Shown here: positions 51,201 through 63,200 of the stretch, one piece after another
How positions within the stretch are numbered: position 1 is the first letter of the stretch
Layout: each line of letters starts with the position of its first letter
NCBI GenBank assembly: GCA_034401795.1
Contig: CM067372.1
Span: 20,623,722-20,687,721 of the forward strand
DNA: 64,000 nt
Origin: Chaetoderma sp. LZ-2023a
Lineage: Eukaryota > Mollusca > Caudofoveata > Chaetodermatida > Chaetodermatidae
Direction of reading: 5' to 3'
Notes under the pieces: model-generated
Database searches by the model: none
What the model saw: only the letters and a program-made list of their open reading frames with translations
Told to the model about the DNA's origin: nothing
Program-made: the position numbers and the translations under genes

Positions 51201-54200
51201 AATGGTGGCAGAGTTTGACAGGTATCGGCGTGCGAGACTGGAGAGGATCGCGAAGGATAAGGCAGCGAAGTTGCAGCAGGCATCTTTGATGGGACTGGAA
51301 GGTCGGCTGAATGAGAGGATGGATTCAGCTCTGGGCGTATGGGCAGCCCAGTTCAAGGCAATGTTTGAATCATTGCAGTCCACGGTCCCGGTGACGCAAG
51401 CTGGTGCAGGACAACCATTAGGTGGTCCGGCTAGTTCTGCTGAGGGTCATGCACCTGCCCCTTCTCTGTCCTTGGCTCAAGAGCCAACGATAGAGGAGGA
51501 AGATTTGCTGTTAATGGAAGATTCCGGCATGCCGGATCTTTCGAAGACATCAATGCCCGGTACGTCCCAGGGGTTGCTCGCGGGATTAGTACGGGTTTGC
51601 CAGGCGGATGGTGATGTCGACGTTCCGTCAGGCATTTTCCATCCGCTATTTGTGCAACCGGAGGGGTCGGCGGAGCCGTGTTTTGCGGTTCCTGCTGGTA
51701 TCCCGGCGGCGTTAGGTGTGGCTCCTATCGGAATGCCGTCGCCTGCCACAGGAAAAGCGGTCGTGGTCCCGACTCGCGTGCTGGAGCCGATGGACTGCGG
51801 TGAATCCGGGTCTGGCGATTCGCTAGACACCGGTGCCGCTGGTAGTCGCGCTATGGATGCGCTCTGTCTTGGCAGAGACGTGTCGCATAGCGTTCAGCAT
51901 GGATCGTCGGTGGCCCTCTCATCTACGGGAGAGAGGGAGGATGAAAACGGGAGTTCGTTGATGGACGAGTCCGTTTTTTGCACCGAAGCTGAATGGGTGC
52001 AGGTCCTCGGGTGGATGACCAATCGTCTCGGGTTGGCATCTGATCTGGGATCTCAGCGCGATCCGGCGATGGAACGGATGTCAGAGCGAGCGGCTAGCGC
52101 TCTGTCAAGTGGCTCTTCTGCCATGCCGACACTCCCGTTGGACACGCAGACTTCCGACATGCTGGAAGTTGCGGCATACCGTCTGGTTCAGCCAGACTAT
52201 GCGTTGCCAAAGGCCCCGAAGGGGATAAGGAGTAGGGTCCGTTTTCCGGAGCTGGCCTATCATCAGTACGCCCGGGTTCCACGGCTTTCCGTTGCGGAAC
52301 GAGAGGCGCTGACTAGCCCATTGGCTGGGAAAGCTAAGGGACGCTCGCGTCCCTTGGTTTCCCAGACCAACAAAGACCCGTTCAATGAGCTCACGCTCAT
52401 TGAAGATGCAGCGAGGGCAGCCATGGCTGCGCTCTCGCACGGGTGTACCGTCCTGCAGGGTATGCTGGACTGCCGGTGGATGGTGGACAGGTGCCAGAGG
52501 CTGCTCCCGGCGTTGTTCGGGACACCATGCGCCTGTTTCAGGATTGCCTGGCCAGGGTGATCACTAGGACATTGGCAGAGCGACGGAGAATGGTTCTCGA
52601 TTGCGTAGAACCAGGACCAGAGATGAGGGCTGCATTATCTTCTGCGCCTTTCATAGGTCCAGGCTTGTTCGGCGGCTCGGCACGACAAGCTCTCTCCAAA
52701 GTCGCGTCAATGGTTGCAGAGCAGGAGGTAGTCGGCAAGTCGTGGAAATCGACTAAGAGGACACAGCCGCAGCAGTCCTACAAGCAACATTGCCAGGAGC
52801 AGCAACGACAGCGTCCTAGATCGCCCTTCCATCCTTCTGGCCATGATGCCCATAGGCCATCCGGCTCACAAGGACCTGGCCGTTCATCCTCATACAAGTC
52901 TTCTAATAAGAGGCCGTATGAGGAAGACCGGAAGGGTGGCGGTTCGGGCCGCGGCGGCTACCGTAAGGATAGCCGTGGTGGTGGTTCCGGACCGTCGTAC
53001 TACAAGAAACCGAGGGGCGGCCATGGGGCTCGCTCCTGACGGGTTTCCGGCGGGACCAGTACCGGTGGCTTTGGAGGCGAATGGAGTCGAGAATCTTCAC
53101 CCAAGCGACATAGCGTCTTATCGGCCAATCTTGACTGACAGCTGTGTGCAGATTCCGTCCGTCGGAGGCAGACTTCAATTATTCCTAAACCAATGGCAAC
53201 AGGTCGTGCGCGACTGTTTAGTTTGTCAGTGGATAAGAAACGGCTACGATCCGGACTGGCTCATCCATCAATCGTTAGTTCCGTTAACCTCGACTCCAAT
53301 ATGGACTCCTATTCCAAGGGAATCAGATCGTCTAGACGCCATTCGGTCAGAAATAGAATCTCTTCATCAGAAGAAGGCCATTCATCTAGTCAAAGATCAG
53401 TCTTCACTGGGCTTCTATTCGATCATGTTCCTCGTTCCGAAGCGTACCGGAGGATGGAGACCAATTCTCAATCTCAAACCGTTGAACAAGTTTATTCTTT
53501 CTCCCAAATTTCAGATGGAGACGGTTGCAGCAGTAATGACAGGGCTGAGGAAAGGCATGTGGGGAGTGTCGATAGATCTGAAGGATGCATATTTTCATAT
53601 TCCAATGTCAATTCCTTTTCAGAAGTACCTTCGCTTTGCATTCCAAGACAATGTTTGGGAATTCAATGCTCTCCCGTTCGGCCTGACCACAGCTCCGAGG
53701 GTCTTCACCAAGGTGGTTCTCGCCATGACTTCTTTACTTCGCAGGAGAAACATAGCTGTTCACACGTACATAGACGACTGGCTGCTAAAGGCGGGGAATC
53801 CAGTCACTCTGCGCAGCAATCTGCAGGTAGTCCTAGCCTTATTAAAGGATCTAGGGTGGATTGTGAATCTAGAGAAATCAGAACTGGCTCCATCTCAGGA
53901 GTTTGTTTATCTGGGAATTTTTTTTCAATCTCAGGGACGGCGTAGCTTTTCCGGCGGAGAGCAGAGTCAAAAGCCTGATTGCAGTTTTGGAGTCGGTTTC
54001 TCTAGGAGCCTATCTGACGGCGCGCCAGTTTCTCAGGATACTGGGGTTACTAGTATCTCTGGAGAAGGTGGTTCCATATGCGGCATTCAGGCGCAGGCCA
54101 ATTCAGATGTATCTAATGTCATTCTGGTCTCAGAAAACGGATCCGTTATCTCTGAGGATACCAGTCAAAGAACCATTGATATTCCACCTTCAGTGGTGGT

Positions 54201-57200
54201 TATCCGAACAGAATCTCCTGCGAGGTGTTCCTCTACAACCTCCTCAACCTCAGATGTCCATCTTCACGGATGCATCGTTGACGGGTTGGGGAGCGGTATT
54301 GGACAATCAGTCAGTGTCAGGGGAATGGGATCGGACCAATGCGCAGAAACATATCAATGTGCTCGAACTATTAGCAGTGGTATTTGCACTTCGAAAGTTC
54401 GAGAGTCTAATTCAAGACAAAGTTGTCCTAATAAGGACAGACAACTCAATAGTGGTGTCTTATTTGAACCGCCAGGGCGGGACGAGATCACCAGAGTTGT
54501 GTATGATGGTTTGGAACCTTCTGCTGTGGTGCCAAGAGAAGAATATTATTCTTCGGGCAGCACACATTCTAGGAAGATTGAACATCCTAGCGGATGCTCT
54601 CAGTCGAAGGACGGTTTGTCGTCCGACGGAATGGCAGCTCAACCAATCGGTAGCGGAGGTTCTATTCAAACAATGGGGCAAGCCAAATGTCGACCTGTTT
54701 GCGATGAATCAAAACGCAAAGATGGTCACTTACTGATCCCGGACCCGCTAGCCTTAGCAGTAGACGCACTGGCGATAAGTTGGGAGGGAATGTACGTGTA
54801 TGCGTACCCTCCAACAATTCTCATCCCGAAAGTTCTGGCAAAGATAAGAGGGGGATGTGCCAAGTACTACTGATCGCCCCGTATTGGCCAGGCCGATCAT
54901 GGTTTACGGATTTGCTGGACCTTCTGGTCTGCAATCCAGTCTCTCTGCCAGACGCAAGAGATCTAATCTCTCAGAACAAGGGTCTGTACCTCCACGACAG
55001 ACCAGAAATGTTCAAATTGACTGCATGGATGTTGTCAAGCAGCGTGCAATTGAGGGCGGCTTTTCTGAGCAAGCAGCGAAGTTTGTTGCTTCAGCCAGAA
55101 GAGTTTCAACCACAAAGACATATAATTATAGAATCAACAAATTTGCACAGTGGTGTGAGAGAGGAGATATTGATCCCTTTTCTGCATCTGTTCACCTCGT
55201 AGCTGATTTTATCTGTCATTTATACGAAGTTGACAAACTTGTACCTTCTACCCTAGCAGCATATAAGTCTGCATTAGCTTCAGTCATTCCCAGTCTCCCT
55301 GTTGAAGGAGTGGAGAATGACACCTTGAATGAAGTTATCAAAGGAATGAGCAATCTGCGACCTAGACAGCCAATTCCTATCCCATCATGGAATCTATATC
55401 TTGTTCTACAGGTTTTAGTACAGGCTCCTTTTGAACCGATTAGATCTATTGATATTAAACTGTTAACTATTAAATCAGTTTTCTTGGTTGCAGCAGCGTC
55501 GGCGAGAAGGAGAAGCGAGATTCATGCGCTTTCTGCCGAACAAGACCGTTTTGTCGTCACGGGTGAAGGTTTAAGACTACTTCCGCGTCTTTGTTTCCTG
55601 GCAAAGAATCAGTCACTTAAATATCCAGGACAGCCGATCAATCTGCCAAGTTTAACTAGACATGACCCAAACTCTTCTGTTTGGTGTCCTGTCAGATGTC
55701 TTAAAATGTATAAGAAACGTACTAATGAGTGGAGAGACGACCCGAAATCTCTGTGGTTATGTCTCAAAGCTCCCCATTTATGTGCCTCGAAAGATACTAT
55801 TTCTCGTTGGATAGTTGACGCTATTAAGATGTCACACAAAATCGCTACAGGAAAGCAAATTGATCATGCGAATTCCCATCAGGTCCGAGCACTAGCAGCA
55901 TCATCGGCCCTTTATAAGGGTGTCTCATTAGAGGTGGTGATGTATGTAGCACAATGGCATGCCGAGTCGTCATTCACTGATTTCTACCTTCGCGACATCT
56001 CCAGCTCACTTAATCCGGTAGCCGTCGCGAATCTGTCGAACCTAAACTAAGCCACGTCCGACCACTACTTCGCACACATCACTAAAGTCTTCCGCCTACA
56101 CTGAACAAACGCTATGCACATGACTGAGTATGACCATGGATTGGGCCGAGCTCCCCATGATGATCAAGAAAAGATCAAGCACTCAAAATGGTGAGTGTTT
56201 ACATTAATTAAGTGACTAAAAATATGTTTACTTACAGTCGAAATACCAGACTGCTTAGGTAAATAGTCTGGTACAAGAGTATTCTTATCCTATCAACCAG
56301 ACATTAGACTCATTCCAATTTGAAAATCTAGTCGATATACTGATATTTTTTCTAAATTAGAAGTTGTAGTAGCTTCTTTGCACTCTACTGGACTGCCCTA
56401 GCTGAGGCTTGGGGCTGACACGGGTCTGGTGGGTGTTGCATCCCCAGTGACAGCCCTCTGAATTTTGTGCGGACAAAAGAGGGGGGGGAGCGCGGTCTAG
56501 ACCATGGAAGTTTAGCACTCTATGAGTCAGATAGCAGAACCCAAGCGTATGCCAGGGTTTTAGTCTCTTCACAACCTTCTCTGTTGGATGGTAGTTGAGT
56601 GCTGGTTCGAGCCTCACCTCCTCCCACCGGCATTTTCTGGCTGTTGAAATTCGGAGTTTATCATAATAGTACATCTGGTAAGTATTATTCGAAGTAGAAT
56701 CAAAAAAGCATCCGCTTTTGTTTCTACGAGAATTCTTAATACTTACCAGATGTACTATGGCCCTTCCTCAGCCGCCCCGCTGAGGTGAGGCTGAGCTGCT
56801 TTCGCAGTTTGCCAAGGCGAACATAAGATGAATCTGACTGTGATTGGGAATTGACTTGGTACCTGCGGCTATGGTATTCCCGGACACAGTAGGGGCAGGA
56901 CCAGGAGAGTGCGGAGTTTTAATTGTTTATTTTGAGCTAGACTAGATAATAGATATTATCCTAATAGTACATCTGGTAAGTATTAAGAATTCTCGTAGAA
57001 ACAAAAGCGGATGCTTTTTTGATTCAGCAGTTTGTGTACAGAAAATTTTATTTTTGTGAATAAATAAGTTATAAATGCTAAATAAAAAGAAATTTGAAAA
57101 GCAATTTTGCAATAACTTCACGGAAATAGCATAGAAATTACGGTACTTATATGAAACAACTATTAACAACATTTTTTTATCAAATGGGTACCCATTATGT

Positions 57201-60200
57201 GAAAGCAATCGGATCGAATGTATAGTACTCGGTCACCATCACGTAATGATTACTATATGTATATAGTAATTTCCAAGTTCCCGAGTCCAGTATATTAAGT
57301 CTGTAAATCGGAGACGATTCTACCGAGTAAATTGCTCTTAGTATTGATACTTCTTAACTTGATGAGCTTAAACTGTCACTCATAGCTACTCAGGTACTGG
57401 TACTCGAGGCTAACTTGTCCCATTGTGGAAGAGGATACATCACATGATTTATATTTTTTCTCAACATTTTATGTCAAAATTTGGACAAGAAATAAATGTT
57501 TATTAAAGCAATATGCAATAATTAGGTGTTCTCTTTAATAATTTCACCCCCGCGATGATGGATATAAGGTATATATAACCCTAGTCATAAGACGGTAAGA
57601 ATTTGTGTCGAGAAACCCCCACCCCCTTTCTCAGAGATTTGGATTTAAAGAATTTACAGCCCTTGTCCTATTGGAAGCTGCAGTTACTCATAAGCGATTT
57701 ACTGTACACAGTCAATTGTGCAGTTTTATAGTACGAGACCATGTTGTGTAGAAATCAGTATTACGTGTTGAGTTCAATACAGATTGTTCTTCAATACATC
57801 TCGGCAAAGGAAAATTACATATTTTACATAGCGTTAATCGAGACTGATACCCGACTCCAAATTTTCTGTAAAAGTAATCCAATGGGGAAATCGGGTAGCA
57901 ATGAACTATAGTTACCTATCGAGCATCCGAATGAACATAGCAACTGTGCGTGTTCAGGAAACCAGCAAACTGACCATGGTTAGCCATCCGAACTTCACCT
58001 GGGTGTATAACAATCTGTATGTCTTTAGCTGATGCTAAGTGTGTGTATGTGCATGCATGTGTATGCGGATGTACTCAGACATCTGCACAAACATGAATAC
58101 TGATAGTAACTGTATATCAGTCAGCATAGCAGCATGTTTCTGTCCATTAAGTACACCACTATATGACATGTAAATGACAGCTTACTTGGTGACAGCCTGA
58201 ATATGATAAGATCTGAAATCTCTGACGGCCTGTACACAGCTATTATAGGCCTCCTTAAGAGCCTTATTATCACTGTCCATCGCTGAAATACACACAGTGC
58301 ACACAGATTACTCTCACTGAATTATATCAGAGATAGAATGGGGGGATCCAATCTGTCACTCAAGTACTAGACGTCATAATCAAATACGTTAAATAGGTTT
58401 AACTGATGTCACAATCAAGACAAGACTGCTGAAGCATGAAAAACTTCCCTAAACAAAATTGGTACATTTAATGAGTGCCCCTGCATAGTATATAAAACTG
58501 CTGTAAAATTTTGTTGATATCCGGTGAGCCATTGTTGAAAAAGATTGGCCCATAAAAAACATATCAAAAAACCCCATGAAAAAGTTCATGTCTAAAACCA
58601 TGAGAAAAAGTATGTAAAATTCTCCCATATCAAATTAGCAATGATGCAAATTGTACCCCTTGTATGGTACAGAATGGCTTTGTACAGTGACGAAAACATC
58701 GCAAAATGGTGCGTTCAAATGGGTTTCAGGAATTGGAAAACTTGTCAAAATATCTGTTTATATGATAAATAGATTCTAAAACTCGGTCCCAGTTCATATC
58801 ATTATTATCAACCTCATCGAACATTATCACATTTCTAAAGCTCATGCAATGTGATAATTGTCGAATTGGTTGATAATAGTGATATGAAATGGGACCTCAT
58901 TTCAGATCCTCTGTATATATATATATACACTATGACTCATTTTCGCAAAGCAGAAGAATAGATAATATCGACATAATAAAAAACCATATTACATATATTT
59001 ACAATCTAGTAATAATTCTAATTCATATAACTTAGAACAGGTCTAAATCACCTTGATGACAAAATGGCACAAAAAATATGTGCTCAATAGTCACAGTGAA
59101 TTGACATCAATCCTGTCAAAGATACATACCCATTTAAGATATATTACCAAGGAACAAGGACAGAATTACTATAATTTGTGATGACTGGCAACTTATGGAG
59201 AAATGTCTTCAATTTTCTTACCAATTTCTGGCAATCTTGTCCTCTGTTCTACCTCATTAATAAAGTCTTTGTGAGGGGGTGGCATGTAGTCTTTCATTTT
59301 GCTCATAAATTCCTGTTTGTCTGTAAGGAAGAGAGGACAGATTTTTAAGAAAATTAAAATTGTCTTTAGTGAATCTCTATTTGCAGTCCAAAAAAACCCA
59401 CTATTTTGAAGGTCTATAACTGAAATGACTGGCTCTGTTACAGAGCAAGTCACTCCAGTGATAAATTTTCAAACTGTCTTCTCCTGGCCTGCAAATTGAC
59501 ATTCCTGAAGACCACTGCAGAGGGTGGTTGTGGCCGGCTTGGCCATTAATCTCAGGCAAAAACAGCTTCTGCAGTGGGTTTGAGATATACGCATTTGCAA
59601 GCCAAGAGAAGATTACATATATTTGTGAAAATTGACTAGTAAAATGATTGGATCGATAAATCATCCCATCATTCCAGAGTCAGACTTTCAAAAATAGTCT
59701 TTCTTTCAATCTGCACAGTGCAGCAAAAATTGCAATTACCCTGACCAATCTTGACAATTAGTTTGTCCAATAAGAACATGTAACCCTTTAATTATCAAGA
59801 CGGCATCTGCAGTGACCTTGAGACATGTCCATTTGTAGACCAGGGGAATATGTTTTTGAAGATTTACCACTGGAATGACTGGTTTGATAACCGACCCAGT
59901 CATTCCAGTGGATAATCTTCGACAATCATCTTCTCTTGGTCTGCAAATGGAGATTTTCTGAGAAAAATGAAATTTGAAGGAGTTTAAAAGCAGAGTCTTA
60001 ATGTATATACAGTGCAGATCATAAATAACTTACAATGCTTAAATACAAAATAAAATATACTGTTGCATATACACTAGAACTGTATGATTAACCAAACATG
60101 AGATATACACTAGACCTGTATGAATAACCAAACATGAGATATACACTAGAACTGTATGATTAACCAAACATGAGATATACACTAGAACTGTATGATTAAC

Positions 60201-63200
60201 CAAACATGAGATATACACTAGACCTGTATGAATAACCAAACATGAGATATACACTAGCAAGTTCATTGTGTCCACGTTTGTGTCCAGGAACTGTATGATT
60301 AACCAAACATGAGATATACACTAGAACTGTATGATTAACCAAACATGAGATATACACTAGAACTGTCTGTATGATTAACCAAACATGAGATATACACTAG
60401 AACTGTATGATTAACCAAACATGAGATATACACTAGAACTGTCTGTATGATTAACCAAACATGAGATATACACTAGAACTGTATGATTAACCAAACATGA
60501 GATATACACTAGAACTGTATGATTAACCAAACATGAGATATACACTAGCAAGTTCATTGTGTCCACGTTTGTGTCCAGGAACTGTATGATTAACCAAACA
60601 TGAGATATACACTAGAACTGTATGATTAACGAAACATGAGATATACACTAGAACTGTATGATTAACGAAACATGAGATATACACTAGAACTGTATGATTA
60701 ACCAAACATGAGATATACACTAGAACTGTATGATTAACGAAACATGAGATATACACTAGAACTGTATGATTAACGAAACATGAGATATACACTAGAACTG
60801 TATGATTAATGAAACATGAGATATACACTAGAACTGTATGATTAACCAAACATGAGATATACACTAGAACTGTATGATTAACCAAATATGAGATATACAC
60901 TAGAACTGTATGATTAATGAAACATGAGATATACACTAGAACTGTATGATTAACCAAACATGAGATATACACTAGTAAGTTCATTGTGTCCACGTTTGTG
61001 TCCAGGAACTGTATGATTAACCAAACATGAGATATACACTAGAACTGTATGATTAACCAAACATGAGATATACACTAGTAAGTTCATTGTGTCCAGGAAC
61101 TGTATGATTAACCAAACATGAGATATACACTAGAATGGTATGATTAACCAAACATGAGATATACACTAGAACTGTATGATTAACCAAACATGAGATATAC
61201 ACTAGAACTGTATGATTAACCAAACATGAGATATACACTAGAACTGTATGATTAACCAAACATGAGATATACACTAGAACTGTATGATTAACCAAACATG
61301 AGATATACACTAGTAAGTTCATTGTGTCCACGTTTGTGTCCAGGAACTGTATGATTAACCAAATATGAGATATACACTAGAACTGTATGATTAACCAAAC
61401 ATGAGATATACACTAGAACTGTATGATTAACGAAACATGAGATATACACTAGAACTGTATGATTAACCAAACAGGAGATATACACTAGTAAGTTCATTGT
61501 GTCAACGTTTGTGTCCAGGAACTGTATGATTAACCAAACATGAGATATACACTAGAACTGTATGATTAACCAAATATGAGATATACACTAGAACTGTATG
61601 ATTAACCAAACATGAGATATACACTAGAACTGTATGATTAACCAAACATGAGATATACACTAGAACTGTATGATTAACCAAACATGAGATATACACTAGA
61701 ACTGTATGATTAACCAAACATGAGATATACACTAGCAAGTTCAGCTAAACACAAAATGTTCATGTTGAAAACCCCCCAATGTTTTTATCAAGGTTATAGT
61801 GAGCATGACATTTGACTTTTTTTACTCCAAGGTCATTGTCTCTCACTACAGGGAAGCATGTGTGCAAGTTTGGGTGCGGTATGATTAATTCAACATGTGA
61901 TATGAATCTCTAAGTTGAGCTAAAGGCCAAGTAGACTATGCCACCATCGCCGCTGTTGCAGCCACTGCCAGATGATCCAGATGGTATCGCAATGTCTCAT
62001 TTTACTTCGTAATTCGAGCTAAGAATGAAGGCTGATGTCCAGGCTTGGTTATTTTACGCCTGAATATAGCATTAATTAGCACTTATCCTGTGTAATCACA
62101 CAGGGCCTTTCCAGTATATCCATCCATCATATGACATCATAATCAACTACGTGGCGTCTAGGAATGACGTAGATAACCATGTATTGAAGACAGACTAAGC
62201 GTTGTAGTATGAATTGTATGTCTCTTATTATTTAATAAACATTCCGTTGAAGATTTTGAAACTAATTTGACTGGGTGATGTTGCTATGGCAGCAGCATAT
62301 GGCAGCAGCACCCAGACAAATTAGTTTCAAAGTATTCAACAGCTTAGCTGTATAGTTTTCTGGAAATTGATAGTCAGGGATCGATCGATCCTAAGATGAG
62401 TGAGGTGTGGATGGAGCTTAACTAGAGATGGGAGGGGCATAGCTAAAACTGGAAAGGTTCATTAATACCACAGTTGGTGGAAATGGCATCAACTGCTGCA
62501 CACCATGTTATTGTAACAACTACAGAAGTGTCAAAATATACAGATACTAGTTAATAGCCACTGGTCCATGAGTGAACTCACTCAGCACCATGTCAGGAAT
62601 AGAAAAGCTTAGAAGCACACATAACAGGATTCAAACTATAGCATTAATCTACTGACAGAATAACACTATATGTCTGACAAACAACATAGCTTGTCTGGTA
62701 CAATGGTAAGACTTACATACATTTAAATCTGATTAACTCGTACATCCAGCCATCTTCAGCGTCGTAAGATAGAAACGTAAAGAATTTGAGACAGACAGAC
62801 TAACAGACAACCCTAATGATACTAGTTGCCACTAAAACTTCTAGTTCTTGTTTGGTTAATGTCCATTTACAGGACAAGAGCTTATTTTTGACAATTTAAC
62901 ACTGGAATGACTGTCTCAATGAATGACACAAATGAATGACACTGTCTCAAGGCCATTTCAGAATCAGTTTCTGGCTGGCTGGACAATTAAAGAGATATTA
63001 TACATTTTGCTGTAGTGAAAGATGATTGTAAATGGGTATTTAAAAATATTTCTGATAAGATGTGGATTAACTACTAGCAATCATCTGGTATCATTTGCCA
63101 GGGCTTCAACACAGAAGCCAGGCCTTCACCACATAAATATATCAATCTGATGTATTGTGCACATGGCAAGATGTCGCCAGTAGAACCTGAGCTATCATAC

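Larger units (their letters stand above)
50238..57025 (+). mobile_element. DIRS-like tyrosine-recombinase retrotransposon B, full length but decayed
   Basis: A 6.8-kb element on the plus strand, opposite to the IDO gene, in the intron between 58186 and 50073. Inverted terminal repeats lie at 50238-50418 and 56822-57025, with an internal complementary region at 56663-56758 made of the complements of both tips. Gene order is the same as in A, and the proteins are clearly related but diverged. The termini are unrelated in sequence. It carries at least four frameshifts in gag and RT, so it is older than A or was read with indel errors. The recombinase frame is intact. Confidence 0.95.

Noticed and set aside
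57026..58185. Additional host exons
   Set aside because: No frame here has family-like sequence with splice borders; the IDO phase requires 58186 to join 50073 directly.
59401..59664. Minus-strand ORF upstream of the MPPPHKDF exon
   Set aside because: It translates fold-back MITE sequence, and the IDO reading continues instead through a splice acceptor at 59321.
60039..61738. Minus-strand frames with VYISCLVNHTVL repeats
   Set aside because: They arise from a 36-bp satellite whose unit is a multiple of 3.
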